Positions 12,498 to 25,414 of a stretch of DNA of 64,000 bases are shown piece after piece. The notes beneath the pieces are model-generated. The model had not been told where the DNA came from and did no database searches. It worked only from the letters and a program-made list of their open reading frames with translations. The DNA is taken from contig CM022948.1 in assembly GCA_012931725.1 (NCBI GenBank), positions 94,957,769 through 95,021,768 of the forward strand, read 5' to 3'. Position 1 is the first letter of the stretch. Each line of letters starts with the position of its first letter. Source of the DNA: Litsea cubeba (taxonomy: Eukaryota > Streptophyta > Magnoliopsida > Laurales > Lauraceae). The position numbers were made by a program, and so were the translations under genes.

Positions 12498-13375
12498 TCC
12501 ACTATAGTAGAACACAAAGAGAACTTACTTTTAAGTGGATTAGATTTCAATATGAGCCCCCGTGATTAAAAATATAGAGTAGCCTATGGTGTAATAGTGC
12601 ACTACACAATGTAAACAAAATAAAGGTTTATACGGGTAGGATTCTTCTTCCCTTCTTGTACATGTAGCACATGGATTCTGCGACTTGAAACTTCTATTTA
12701 AAATCTTCAACCTAGTCTCCTCTCTACCTCCCTTCAATCACGATCTTATAAGGCAAGTTAGACTTCTCTTTAATCACGATCTTAGGTAGGCAAGTGAGAC
12801 TGGTTACAAAATCTTCTCCATCATTCCTTTCTCATTTGTTATTCTTTCCTTCCTTTCCTTTTTTTTCCTTCTTTTCATTTTCTTCTTCATCTTATTTTTT
12901 TCCAAAATCAGCTATGATTTTATTTCCTTTTTTTAAGAATCAAAGTTATGTTAACTATATTCCTAATAGATGGAGAGGCCATTCATTTACATTGGGGTGG
13001 CCAAAGAATTTACTTTTAGAGAATCTCAAATCTTTAGGGAGGCCATGGCCCCTACCAGCCCCCCTAATTCCGCCCCTGTATGGACCTAACCGCCAAAACT
13101 CCACAGGACTTATGGAACGAGTTAAATCAAGTCTTATAACAATTTAGGACCGTAACAGACCACCACACTTTTGCAACCGACATCATCGACGACTCCCACT
13201 CTCGCGGCATGTATCTATTTTCCCCTCTTGGGACGGCTCACACTTTCCTCTAAGTAGTCTTCTTCGCGACGGCTTTCACCCTAGAGGTATGTAGTCATTT
13301 TCTCAAGTTTTTGAAACGACTCTCACTCTACTCCAAGTAGCTCTTTCCGTGACTCGAATCTGAGACGTGAAATTC
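12498..13375. other. Gene-free stretch, partly LTR-retroelement interior
   Basis: No gene. The last part (about 13130-13375) lies directly downstream, on the minus strand, of the primer-binding site at 13376 and is probably the truncated leader of that small retroelement. It has a repeated 'GACGGCTTTCACCC / GACGGCTCACACTTTCC' flavour. Confidence 0.4.
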
Positions 13376-13388
13376 GGCTTTGATACCA
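13376..13388 (-). other. Retroelement primer-binding site
   Basis: Read on the minus strand this is TGGTATCAAAGCC, complementary to the 3' end of plant initiator-Met tRNA. It lies two bases inside the LTR end at 13391, which is the arrangement of Copia and TRIM elements. Confidence 0.7.
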
Positions 13389-13390
13389 CT

Positions 13391-13688
13391 TGTTGAGGGG
13401 CCAAGTGGCACCGATACCATTTCTTGAGGGAGAAGGGGGAGAGATAACATGAACAGCAGTAGAAATACGAACCAGTATTGTTGTGTTCTTGTGTTCTATC
13501 AAATCTTATTACATGCACCAATATAAATAGGAAAACATAACCTCTCTTATTATGCAAGAAATCTACCCACAAATTGAAACTCAATCCTAAAACAAACAAA
13601 GAATATCCCTAATAATATTATATTCTAGATAGCGCCACATGCCCGCCAACTCCTCCGGTGGTGTGCTGAGTCAACGTTGACTTCAACA
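13391..13688 (-). mobile_element. Small Copia/TRIM-type LTR, 298 bp
   Basis: On the minus strand it starts TGTTGAAGTCAACG and ends CCCCTCAACA, giving the short inverted ends TGTTGA/TCAACA of an LTR. A TATTTATATTGG promoter-like box lies near 13520-13535, and a primer-binding site follows immediately. Only one LTR is seen, so the element has lost its other end. Confidence 0.62.
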
Positions 13689-14818
13689 TGATGTATATAG
13701 GCACACACAAAACATGTGTGATTCGAAGTTTCTACTATTATTAACGTTTCAGATTCTTTGTTTAGGCCAGGCCTGGGATTGTTAATAAGTACGGGATACG
13801 AGTTCTGCTAAAGATTAGACCCCTCGAAGTGAGGGAGAAGTCAGATATGTTTTATAGGGAAGTAGTCCCATGCTGATTGATGATTAGATGCGGCTTTTCC
13901 ATTCCTAACATTTTTTTATTACCCTAGTGTTGGTTGCTGGAACCCAAGAGAGCTTATTGAAGTGGGAAGAGGCCGGAAGCCCAAACCATGGAAAGGAGAG
14001 CCGACGTAAATGGAAAGAATAGCCTGCACACGTGGGAAGAGAAGCTCCCGCATGTGGAAAGAGTAACATGCATAAAAATCGATCTATAGACAGCTAGATG
14101 AAATGCGTGTCGCCAACTAATTGAGCAACCCCTCGTTCTCACTTCACTAAGATCTTAAGCTTTATCAACAAGGATTACCCTAAGAATTGCCTCTGACCCT
14201 AGTGGTAAGAATTGTGAGTTCTTACATGCCTGTACTATATTCAAAGTTGGGCTGGCACTTGGCCTCACCCGAGGGTTATAACACCTCACCAGAGAATTTT
14301 TTCCATCACTAGAGGGCTTGGGTCCCAGCCTCCTAAACTAAGTACCCATAAAAACCAAGGATTGCCCAAAGAAATGACCGCCTCAAAATGGGCAAACGTT
14401 AGCGAGAAGGGACAATATTGTAGCTCCATGGACCGTAGGTGATGAGAATTGATCTCATTCAAAGAGATGTGAGATCAAATTTCTTGCTTATATCTGCGAT
14501 GATAATCGCCATTGGGTCCCATGCTACCATATGCACATGCACAATGAAGGAAAGGAAGGATATTGATCATTGAAGTAAACAACTAAACATTCATAATCTT
14601 AAAATCGACTTGTAGAATTTGTGATTTGGATCAAATGAAAGTGAGCCCATCTATCTAGGTTTGGTTTAGCATATCTACAGTGATGAAGAAAAGGGGAATG
14701 GGCCTCCTTGAATTTATTAGATGTGTTTGTTGGTGACCTTTTTTATTTTTTATTTTTTTCATGTTCCTCTTGATGAACAAACATTAGAAAGAGAAATTGA
14801 AATATGTAGAGCGGTTCC
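13689..14818. other. Gene-free stretch
   Basis: No recognisable gene or element. Its last five bases, GTTCC at 14814-14818, are the left target duplication of the next element. Confidence 0.45.
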
Positions 14819-16189
14819 TGTAAGATCCCGACCCCAATCCTTTTGTTTTGCATTGATTTAATCATGGTTTAACTTGTTAAGCGAGATTTGATTTAGTTTG
14901 ACCGCGTATTTGAGTTTAACCGGATTTTTTTCCTTGCCTTGGAGATTTTGTAGACCGTTGACTTTAGTTTGACCCGGTCCTTAGGATTTGTATTTTTATG
15001 GGAAATTACTTCGGATTTCTAAAAATTCTGGATTTGGTGTATTTCGACTTATTTTATGAAGTTTAACAACTTTCATGTTTTGACCATTTTGATTTGATAC
15101 TCAGGAATCACGTTTTTCGAGGATAATGGGCAAAAATGACATTTTCACTAAATCTGTCCATGAATTTCGAAAATTTCAGAAATTGCGGAAAATATACTTT
15201 TCGGAAACTAGATATTTCGCCGATCGTTTTTATCTTCTTCGTCGTTTTCGTTCGGGGCCCGCATATACCATTTTCAGCCTTGTGAAGTTTGGGACCCACA
15301 AGACCCATTCTATAAGAGGGGAACCCCTCTCTTCTTCTCCTTCATTCGTTTCCAGCAAGGGTTGAGCTAGGGCTCTTTCCCTCTCCTCCCACTCTTTCTC
15401 TCTCATCTGAAACACCTCTCTCTTGGAGCTTTCATGGAGATTTGATCTCACCTCCTTCTTCTCCTCCCTCTTGGCTTTCCAAAGACCCCATTTTCAAGAG
15501 CATTGGGCTAGGACAACCCTCCTCTTCAAGCCCTTCTTCTTATTTGGAACACCCAAAGGTTAGCATTGGTTTTCTTTTCTTTAGATCTTTGTTTTCCTCC
15601 TCATTTGGAGTGTTTTAATCCCACATGCATTGGGTTTTCATGAAGTTTGGAAAATGGTGGATTTCTAGGGTTTCTTCTTGAGCCATTTTGGGGATTTCAT
15701 GATTTTGGAGCTTGAGGCCATTAGAGGACTTCATGGAGTGTTTTTGCATCTTCTCTTGACCAAGGCAAGTGGATTTTCAATTAATGTGATGTTTTCATGT
15801 TTTTGTTGGGTTTCATGGTTTTTTTTCCTCATGTTATTCTAATCCTTTATTAATCATGGATTTACTTTGATTGAATGAACCATTGTTATATTGATTTCAA
15901 TATATGTTATTGCTTTACAATGCATGGGAGGTTTGCTTTCACTTGGTCATGTAGAAAGAAAATTGGACTATCTTGTGTTTGGTGTTCAAAGAGAAACTTT
16001 GTTTTGAAAAGGCTTGTGTTTGATCAATTGGATGGATTTATGGATGGTGATTGATGAGTTTGGAAGGTCAAGAAGGGCCCAAAGAATCTATGAAATTTGT
16101 ATGAAAGGTTGGAAAAGGAAAATGATCAGAAAAAAATCAGAAAAATGCAAAGGATGGAGGTTTTCTGCACTCGGGCCGGACTGGGCAGG

Positions 16190-16320
16190 CCCAGTCCGCT
16201 CGAGCGACCCACTGGGTCGCTCGAGCGGACCAGGCACTGTCTGGGTCCGCTCGAGCGACCCAGCTTCTGTCTGGGTCCGCTCGAGCGGACCTGGGTCCGC
16301 TCGAGCGAGCCCAGTTCAGT
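16190..16320. repeat. CGCTCGAGCG palindrome cluster inside the solo LTR
   Basis: At least six 'CCGCTCGAGCG' type palindromes, alternating with 'GGGTCGCTCGAGCGGACC', occur within about 130 bp. Each core is self-complementary and holds an XhoI site. The local GC content is far above that of the surroundings. Confidence 0.8.
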
Positions 16321-16349
16321 TTGGGCTCGGGTTTGGGCCCGAATTTGGA

Positions 16350-16930
16350 TTGTTTGTGGACCAGATTGTTTGGGGCTTTCTTGGGCCTGATTCAGGTCAG
16401 TCCTTGGACCATTTCAAGACCTGATGTTGGGTCAGTTTAGGGCCTGATAGTGGACTGTTTTAGAAATTGTTGGTGGGCCTGTTTTATGGTTAATTTGGGT
16501 TGGTTTTAAAACTTGTTCCTTGGGCCTGATTCAAATTAGTTTTGGACTGTTTTTAAAATCAGTTTTGTGGGCCTGTTCAGTTTAGTCTCGGGCTGTTTTT
16601 AAGGTTTGTTTGTGGGACATCTTAGGTTTAGTTTTGTGGGCCTGTTCGAAGTTTGTTTGGGCTGTTTTAAGAATTGTTTTGAAGGCCATTTAAGTATTAG
16701 TTTTGGACTGTTTTTAAAATCAGTTTTGTGGGCCACTAAAGGTCTAGTTTGGGTCGCTTTAAAAATCAGTTTTGTGGGCCTGTTCAGATTAGTTTTGGGC
16801 TGTTTTTAAGATGTGTTTTGTGGGCCATTCAAGGTTTAACTATGAACTGATTTCAAGGTCTGTTTGGGCCGGATTTAAAGGATTGTTTTGGGGTTTGGTT
16901 CAAGGCCAGTTATGGGCCTGTTTTTAAGAG
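16350..16930 (+). repeat. Degenerate about 55-60-bp tandem repeats in the solo LTR
   Basis: Repeated phrases 'CAGTTTTGTGGGCCTGTTCAG' and 'GGACTGTTTTTAAAATCAG' recur about ten times with substitutions, for example near 16544-16580 and 16708-16790. Non-coding. Confidence 0.75.
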
Positions 16931-17456
16931 TTTTGTCATTTCTTCGATACTTGGAAATTTGTGAAATGGGAATGATGTGAGAATGAGGGTATGTGAGATT
17001 ATCCGGGAACCTTTCGGGTCTCAATGCGCACTTTATCATTTAAACATTATGGATTTTCATTGGCATCAAACACATTCTTTATTAATCAATGTTTAAAGGT
17101 TAAACGTGCATTGTGATGGTTCCTTGGTAAATCATTAAATCATTCTCCACTATCCATTCCATTTCAAGTCAGAAAAATGTATTTGTATGTGTATCTGAAT
17201 TTGTATTTGTTTTCTTTGGTGAACTAATTTAAATAGCATCGATGATTTGTTATAAAATCATGTGTCTTCCCATGTTCGAAAGGGTTGGTCGTATGATTTT
17301 ATACAAATCACCTCGATGCGTATTTGAACGGTTCACCATCGAAATTCGTACGTTTTCTCCGATTCGATTTGAAAAGAGATTGGAGTATGTTTGTTACATT
17401 CGGGATTTCTTCGATGAGACTATTGTTTGACAACATTAGTATTTTGAAAATAAAAA

Positions 17457-17590
17457 CCTCGAGGCAAGACGGGGCCAGAGCTATGCGGTGCGAGCCCATG
17501 AGCCAAAGAGGCTATGATTCCGAAAACAAAACCCCGAGGCAAGACGGGGCCAGAGCTATGTGGTGTGAGCCCCTGAGCCAAAGGGATTAG
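17457..17590 (+). repeat. Two 75-bp tandem copies in the solo LTR
   Basis: The phrase GAGGCAAGACGGGGCCAGAG occurs at about 17460 and 17535, with the following 'CTATG(C/T)GGTG(C/T)GAGCCC' also conserved. About 150 bp further, a second duplication ('CTGCCGGTCCCATT(T/A)GTATGG', near 17738 and 17790) follows. Confidence 0.75.
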
Positions 17591-18861
17591 TATTATGTTA
17601 GATTTGTATCTGTTTGAGTTTGAAAACTAAAGGCACCACTAGGCTTAGGTCACCTTGTCGGACTGATCACCCGGCTTGGGATCTTTACTCTGTCCGCCAG
17701 CTGCAGCTTGGATTCTGTCTGTACCGACCATGGCAACGGTAATTATCTGCCGGTCCCATTTGTATGGCTACGGTTCTGATACTTTGATCTGCCGGTCCCA
17801 TTAGTATGGCTACGGTTCCGATCCCATTTTAGTACCACGTTCAGTGGCTACGCTCTGTTTGCTCTTATTACTTCGGTAATAGGAGGATTTAGCTATTTGT
17901 GGTTGCCTGTGTTTTATCTGTATATTGCTTTAGTTTATGATTTCCGTTGGTTATACTTTTTATGCTCAGATTCGTTTAATGTTTACGATATCGATCTTTA
18001 TCATATTGTCGCTATTATTCAGGATTTGAAATGTATTTCCGACGATTAAACGTTTGATGCAGGCTTTTATCTTTTCGAGATATTGTACATCTGATATTGT
18101 TCTTTTACGTGTTTTGACGTTTATGTTCGGTCTTTCGATCGTTTAGCATGCTTTATTGCCATTATTGTTTAGACTCGTTATTCGGTTTTTCGATGATTTC
18201 GTCTGGTTTTATATATGTTCTTTTGTTCATATTATTTGTTTATTTGCTTGCCAGACCGTCGTGTCTGACCCCTTTTGTTTGGTGCCAGTTCTTCTTTTCG
18301 GTTTGTAGGTGTTTGATCAGAGGAGGCGGTGGGACCGCTGGTCTGACGTGAGAGGCTGCCCGTTGATATCATCTAGATGTCAAGTGTGGCACCAGAGTTC
18401 GTATTGAAATGTTGGGGTAGGATTTCTGTTTAGTTGGATATTGTTGTATGGCTTCATTAGCCTTTTTCTTTGGGGTTTGTAATTAAGACAATTGTTAATT
18501 GTAACTTGAATATGTGGGAAATAATAGTTTGTTACTACCAGCTCAGTGTGTTCTAATGTATGATTTATGCCAGTCTGTTTATAGACGGCTTTGTGATATT
18601 GGTTGCGTGCGACACGGAACCCGATGGCCACGGATTCCGGGTCGTGACACCAAGTGTAGCTTCCGCGAAAAATATACTCTGATTGTGATGAGATTTGATT
18701 ATCCTCATTCACGCGGATCTTGGGAACTATAACAAAAAGTTTCAAATTATTCCAAAATTTCGCACCCCGAGATCGGTTCGCTGCAGGTCCCGGTTTCGGG
18801 GCGTGACAGTTCCCACAGGGTCGGGTCGTGCCTTGAAATATGTGAAGCAGTTGACAACAGC

Positions 18862-21458
18862 TAGGGATGTCAAACAGGCGTGCTCATCCGTGCCGTGTCT
18901 CCGTGCCCACCATATCTTTTATTTTGGTTGGGTCACCGACATATCTTTATTTTCATTTCGATTTCGATGTTATGCTTAAAATTAAATATTAGGTAAACAA
19001 ACTGTGAATAGAATGACAAATATATTTAAGTGGTTCGGTCAAATTCGACATACTCCAATGAGAAGAGAACCATTTCGAGTTTCCTACTTGAAGATTTTTT
19101 AATAGTATTACTTTCAAAACCTTTACAATCTTTTTAGAGAATAAAAATATAAAAAAATAAGATAAGCATTTATATTTACAAATTATAATGAAGAAAAAGT
19201 AAAGAATTAGACTCGCAGTCCACTAATGTATTTGGCTGGATCATAATCTTCAATTTCTTTCAACTCTAGCTTTCTCTTGTCAGCCAAATTCAGTACCGTA
19301 GGTAAACACAACACTCTGCCGTTTTTTCAGATAGATTCGTTCTTCTGTCATCCACCACACGTCCACTTACATTAAATGCATCTTCTGATGCTACAGAAGA
19401 CATTGGAAAAATTAGTAGATCACAAGCCATAGAGGCTAACACCGGAAACATGATTTCATGTTGTTTCCACAAAGCTAAAACATCAAAACTAAATGCATCC
19501 TACTTCTGTAATATACCGGAGTCAAGATACAATGAAAACTCTGTCACTGTATTACATGAGCTGAAGGCTCTGTCCAATCTGTTATAAAACAAATCTCACC
19601 CAACTCCACCCGGTTGCAAGACTTGTTGATGGGCCATAGTAACACATGTTGTACCTATTTGTTCACAATAAAATTGAAAAAGGTGTTTCAAATTTTCTCT
19701 TTATATTTGAAAAAGTATCTAGATATTGGTGGTCCATATTATTATTTAGTTCTTCACTAAAGAATTGTACACCAATTAATTTTAACTTAAGATCTATTGC
19801 AACAGCTAAATAAAATGTCATTAAAGCATCTTTTCAACATTTATTAAGTTTTTCTTTCATTTTTTTAACAACGTATTTACGTAAATCTTGTTCTCTAAAT
19901 CTTTTAAATTGTAAAACAATTTTCAAAAGATAATTTAAAGCTCCAATAGATGTGGGATAATACACCCCGGAGAAAAATAATGTTGCAGTACAAAAAAACT
20001 TGTAATAAATCTCTTATGTGGGCATACAACTCCCAATGTTCCTCACTCATAAAAAGTTCTTGTGCATAAAAAGCACAATATTCATTCAAAACTAGTTTTC
20101 TATCAATTGCCTTATTTAACAAATCATACAAACAATCTCATCATGGTTCAACATCTTTGGGTAGTTTTATAGCGGATACGTCATGCCTCGCACATATTCC
20201 GAAATATAACTATCTTCTTTGTGCGGAGCAAAAAACATATTTAGCAATTTTTCTGATTTTTTTGTTACAATGAAAATATGCTTTAAATTAGCTCCTGCAA
20301 TGTGATCTAAGAATATGTGATATACACAACCTTCTTTTTGAAAAATAAAACCCTCTATCAAAGATGCAAGTGGCATCTCCAATTTAATTAATTCAATAGC
20401 CATTATATTATTTGTTGTATTATCTAAAGTTACGGTTATAACTTTATCCTTAATATTATATTCATCTAATTTTTCCAAAATAAGGGCACTTATTCTATTG
20501 CCACTATGTGGCCATTCAAGTTTAGCAAAACTAATTATTCTTTTATTAAAAACCAATTTTGTATCTATGTTATGGGCAATAATATAAAGATAACTATCAT
20601 CTCTTCGAGATGACCATATATCTGTAATTATAACTATTTTACCAGGAATATTTGTAAAAATAATTTTTAATATTTTCCTTCTCACTTAGGCAAACCCTAA
20701 TAGCTTCAGCCCCTAGAACCCTCTACCTGGGCCCACTCCTGCTAGGACTTCACTTACTTCCTCCTCTTCCAATTCAACAAAATAATCTTCTCCCCTTAAA
20801 TTAACGGAAGAAGATTGTGTGAGAGTTCTTCTAGAAGATCGCCCAGCCATATTTTAAAAAAGAATTTGAAAACAAAAAAGTTATATAATAATAGTAATAG
20901 CCTTCTTTTTGTGATAATTAATATAAGAAATGGGATAAAATGAGAGTCAATGTAATATATTATAAACTTATAAATATGGGGTCTCAAATTTAAATGATAA
21001 AAATACTTACCATTTTTTTAAGACCCCTTTAATCTTATCTCTTGATGACTTGATCTGTGGCCCTCCAAAAACTTTTTAAAGAGAGTGAGAGAGAGTTGAA
21101 TGCTTTGAGAGAGAGTATAGGGAGAGTGAGAGAGTTGTATAATTTTTGTGAAAAAAGAGAATGAGAGGGGTGTGTATCTATAGACTTTATAAAATTCAAA
21201 ATGACACGAAATACCCCTGATATATATTACTGTTTTATGGTTGTTTGGGGGGTTAAAATGGATAGTTTTCAAAAAAAATACTAATTTTTTTAAAATATAG
21301 CCATTGGGCAGGCCTGTCAGGACGTCCGGGCTGGTCGTGCCAGGCACCTCGGCCCAGCACTACCCGTGCCGTTGATCGGGTGGGGCCGGGCCACAGGCCG
21401 TTAACTCTCGTGTTGGACTGTGTCGTGCCATGCTGGTCCGGCCCATTTGACATCTATA
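18862..21458 (-). mobile_element. Decayed autonomous-type hAT transposon, about 2.6 kb
   Basis: The left end starts TAGGGATGTCAAA. The right end, reverse complemented, starts TATAGATGTCAAA. Both are followed by GC-rich subterminal sequence ('GTGCCGTG', 'GGCACGAC'). In between lies a minus-strand hAT transposase relic with an RNase-H-like core and a hATC dimerisation tail. No matching 8-bp flanks were found, so the exact ends are approximate. AT-rich spacer and GA-rich leader sequence (about 21080-21140) lie upstream of the coding relic. Confidence 0.78.
19205..20850 (-). pseudogene. hAT transposase pseudogene (RICESLEEPER-like)
   Basis: The frame starts at an ATG at 20850 (MAGRSSRRTLTQSSSV..., acidic EELEEEE stretch) and stops after about 45 codons. 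The region where a BED zinc finger would be expected is missing. The RNase-H-like core resumes at about 20685: IVIITDIWSSRRDDSYLYII...HNID (first catalytic Asp in TDIWSS), then ITVTLDNTTNN (second Asp). A middle piece lies at 20131-19904 (EEHWELYAHIRDLLQVF). The hATC dimerisation motif follows at 19472-19290 (FPVLASMACDLL...SSVASEDAFNVSGRVVDDRR). Several frameshifts and stops separate the pieces. The gene product would have been a cut-and-paste transposase, and this copy cannot make one. Confidence 0.83.
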
Positions 21459-23862
21459 AGTACTACAACCTTTTCTGTTCAATCTTGGGTGATATATACT
21501 AGATTTCGTATGGAAGATACTCCATCTTTTTATGATTTAAATTAGTTTTATTTCTTTTACATTTAAGATGATGTCTCTTCTTAATAACGATAATAATAAT
21601 GAAAATAATTATTATAAAAATAATAAGCATCATCATCACCATTATAATAATAATGCATCTGAGAATCTTTTTAAAAGAAAACAGAGATTTATGGATATTT
21701 ATATTCTAAGATTAATTTAATATAGTTCTTATTAATGTCTTAATTAAAAGATAATATAACAACTGATTTAACTTAATAAATCTGGTTCATTCTTTTCTAC
21801 TTAAAACTTACATTGAAAATCAAAAGACATAAAAAGAAATTTGCAAATTAAATCTTGATTCTCAGTTGATGATAAGAATAATAAATAGTATATCTAGAAG
21901 AAAAAAGTTCAATTCTTAACCAATCACTTTGCTCTTATGTTTTTCTTCAATTTCCTCTATTTAAAATGCATTGGTACAAACAATATTTCTTCTCTTTTGA
22001 ATCTATTTTTTTCTTCTTTTGACTAAATTTGATTTTATTAAAATAATAATGTATCTGAGAATTTATGAAAAATTGAAGAATATAAGGATTTTATATTTTT
22101 GAAAACATACATCAATTGAGTTTGGCTTCCTGGTTTGGCTCTATATTAGGAAGTCTACCCATTCCTGGATTGGTTTGGGTCTATACTGTACCCAAATGGT
22201 AGGAAGAATCAGGTATGGTTAGGTTTGGGTCCATAGTGCACCAAGGACTCACCCAATTTAACCCGACAACCGTATCCGCGTCTGAATTTAAGTTAGAGAC
22301 CAAATCGTACCCACACCAGTACTTGTACCTGAATAAATGGCATGCGACAGTTGCAAATCCAGCCCAAATATGTACATGTATTTTTACTGTACATATGAAA
22401 TACAAATATACAACATATGCACGTCGCAGGGGTGTTTGGGTCTTACAAAATGAAATCCGTGGACTTCTGTCCCGGACTGTAGTTGGTACTCAAAAATAAA
22501 GATGAATATTTAAAATTTTCAATGAAATTGCATTATCCTCCAATGATAAACTTAAATGAACAAAGTACCTTATATCACTATTTTGTGAAAGTCGTTTGAG
22601 GATTTTATGGAAAAAAAAACCCTTAGATGGATTGTGTATGAAAAATACCCTAATGATATATGTGGACAGTAGTAGTCACGTGGGCCAACTTTGTATTTTT
22701 TTTTATTGTATTAGACGAATATCAATATCGATGCTTCTTTGTTTAACGATTTCAAGAGTGTTATCAACGGAGCATAGTGTGTTTTTACATATAAGCATCG
22801 ATATCGGGGTCGGGTTAAAAAGGCAAAAAACACATACACATAAAAAGTGGTAGCAGGGCCTTTACTGTATGTATGGATCTGTTAGGGCCTTCTTCGTACA
22901 TCATCCATCAACGGGATTTTTTTCCGTAAAATCCTTAAAGCGTTTTATACAACTTCAAGGAGAGAAGGTATTTATAAAATTGTTCTTAATACGACTAGCT
23001 TAAGAATATTTTAATAAAGATACTAATTAATTTCCTTTGAAGAACTTCATCCCCTCCCCTCTTTATTTCTTGCTTTTTCTTTCAAAAGTCCACCTATATT
23101 CTCAAGTATTCACAAAAAAGCCCATGGGTTTTTTTCATTTTTTTTAATGCATATCTTCACTTATATGCATGTTAATGACACCAAAAGATTCACATTTCTC
23201 TTGTGTGGAAACTATGGCTCCTTGGTCCTCAGCCTTTGACAGGTGTGAATGATTGTTATAGTGATGGACTAGGATAAATCGGCCGCACAATTGTCCCCCA
23301 ATCCTTTGACAATTGCAGAAAAAATATGGCTCTAATGGAGCCCCCAATCCTTTGACAAATGCATGAGAACAAGATTAGGAAGACATGCACCGAATGTGAC
23401 AGGAGTTGCAAAATTGCAATGAATCTCGGACCTGGGTGCAGTGAATATGGGGTAAGGCCGTAAGGGAAGAAAAGATGTAGATCCATCTCTAACAAATAAT
23501 ATCCATTTTAATAGAAAATGAGAGATGAGAAATGAATATAAACCTATAACACATGCATGCTAGTAAATAAGTTTTAAGGGATTTGACATATCAATTCCCC
23601 TTAAAATCCGCATCTTCAATTTTATGACTTAAAATTTAATAATGTTATCAGAGTCATTTGACTTTGGTACATGTTTTTTTTTTTACTTTTCTATCCTGGA
23701 TCACTTGATATCATGAGAGTATAAAAATCCATGATATCTTGGATCCAAATTTTAAAAGTTGAAAAGCCCGTACATTAAAGAGCCCACACAATTTTCGTAT
23801 TTGGACCTGAATCCCATGATATCATGGGTTTTCAGAAAACCCCTTATAGCGGATAAAAACAA
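21459..23862. other. Gene-free AT-rich stretch
   Basis: No recognisable gene. It holds AT-rich trinucleotide-like tracts (ATT/AAT near 21590-21655), a repeated CCAATCCTTTGACAAxTGCA phrase (about 23300 and 23345), and at its right edge the 9-bp target duplication TAAAAACAA (23854-23862) of the next element. Confidence 0.45.
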
Positions 23863-24095
23863 GGGAAAATTACCGTACGGACAACTGAAAACCCGACATT
23901 TACCCAATACCAGATGAAAGACTGGAAATTGTCGGATAGAAGATCGTACACAAAAAGACGCCTAAAGTGGGACGGAAATACCCTTTATCCTGCGATATCT
24001 TAGGGCTGTAGGATATCGACGGATTCGATATCCCAGGCGCTTAGGATATCGCACAATTCGATATCCTACATCTATGGGATATCTCTAAAAAATTT
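23863..24095 (+). repeat. Left terminal inverted repeat of the 5.7-kb MULE
   Basis: Pairs with 29335-29586. The inner half is a run of GATATC-containing blocks (GCGATATCTTAGG, AGGATATCGACGG, CGATATCCCAGG, AGGATATCGCAC, CGATATCCTAC) in alternating orientation. Confidence 0.85.
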
Positions 24096-24748
24096 CACTT
24101 TCTCCTTTCAACTTAAGTTAAACAGGAATGGAGATAACTTGGTAAAAAAAACCCTTTTACTGTGATCATCTTCTTCGATCCTCCAATGGTTTTCGTTTGT
24201 GTTCTTCTCATCATCTTGCTATGGATATTGCAGGAACACGACCTTCCCCTACATTCTCCTTCGTCGTTCGCTGCAACATGGTGGATCTTCAACTGTGTAA
24301 GGTTTTAATCGAAGAAATATACCCACTCTTCAACAGGTTAAGTATGGGAAAGAAGTATTATTTTTCATTTATCTCTTTATTTGTTTGAGTCTTTTTTCTG
24401 GATTAGGGTTTTTTTTTTTTTTTAAGGTTGGGTATTTGGGTTTTTATTGTTATTTGGGGTTGCATTGTGTGATGTTGCTAAGAATATTATTCGTCTTCCA
24501 CTCTCTGATTATTGGAGATCTCTTGCAAAAAATTTACTAGTGATGCTGCTGTCTACTTATTTTATCATTTTTTTCTGGAAGATATTGTTCTTAGTGGGAA
24601 AGGTTGAAGTGGGGACATGAATCAAACAGTCTAAACTAAACTAAAATATTATTTTTGTGTTTTCATTTTTATCTACATACACTTTTCATTCTTTCTGAAT
24701 GTTAGTCTAGCGAGGTCATTATAGCAAGGGAAATGACCTCAATAGTTT

Positions 24749-24758
24749 CGCTATAGCG
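24749..24758. repeat. Single CGCTATAGCG palindrome in the 5.7-kb MULE
   Basis: The context is TTTCGCTATAGCGAGAA. The same core makes the arrays at 39531-39797 and 44445-44520 in the larger MULE. A decayed partner (AGCGAGGTCATTATAGCAAG) lies about 35 bp to the left. Confidence 0.7.
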
Positions 24759-25414
24759 AGAATAACTAGTCCTTTCAATTACAATTGGGCATGTGGTAGT
24801 TGTCCGTAATGAGTCTCAATTGGGCATGTGGTAGTTGCAGGATGATAGATGGAAGGCTAAATGGAAGGTGTTAGATTGATCATAGGGAGCTAGGAGGGCT
24901 TTAATAGGCTGAATGGTTCCTGAGCTACAGATAGTCTGGCTCTTCTTGAAAATTTCTTGACTCGTGTTTTAGTTTTGGGAACCATTTAAAACCAAGGGTA
25001 TGTATCAATTTTAAAAACCACTGAAATAAGACACGCTAACCAGGAAAGTGTCCCTTTTTGTAGGTTTCAATAGGCGCCCCTTTATAATTATCCAATACAT
25101 TTTGCAAGAAGGATACCAAAAAAAAAAAAAAACATCCATTTTTCCATTCAAGTGGAGTCTGCTCGTAGGGGCGTGTGGTCATGTGGGACACACCCTCACA
25201 CTTTATCAAAAAAAGCTTGTCACATAAATTCCAGAGCTAAAGAGAGATCTTTCGTGGGGTGGGTTTGGTGTAAGTTTAGTTTTTATGGGTACTTTCTAGA
25301 TCATTACCTCAGTCTTATGTGGATGTTTTTGAATTTTAATACTCTGATATATTGTTAGGGTTCTTCACAGCTAGTGGTAGTATGTTTTCACTGTGACTGA
25401 GATTTTGCCCTCTA

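Larger units (their letters stand above)
14819..18808 (+). mobile_element. Solo LTR, about 4.0 kb, with 5-bp target duplication
   Basis: It starts TGTAAGATCCCGACC and ends GGGGCGTGACA, the TG...CA and 'TGTAA...CCCGACC / GGGGCGTGACA' style of long plant Gypsy LTRs (Tekay/Del-like, family inferred). It is flanked by a perfect GTTCC duplication (14814-14818, 18809-18813). A TATA-like TATAAG box is at 15311, followed by a pyrimidine-rich CT leader. No protein-coding domain, primer-binding site or polypurine tract is present, so this is a solo LTR left by LTR-LTR recombination. It contains several tandem repeats, listed separately. The duplicated ending GGGTCGTGACA at about 18642-18652 is a near-copy of the true end. 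Confidence 0.77.

Noticed and set aside
24197..24388. Short plus frame near the left end of the 5.7-kb MULE
   Set aside because: Begins with a non-ATG codon, no domain recognised, and it may only be the 5' part of an unidentified cargo gene.
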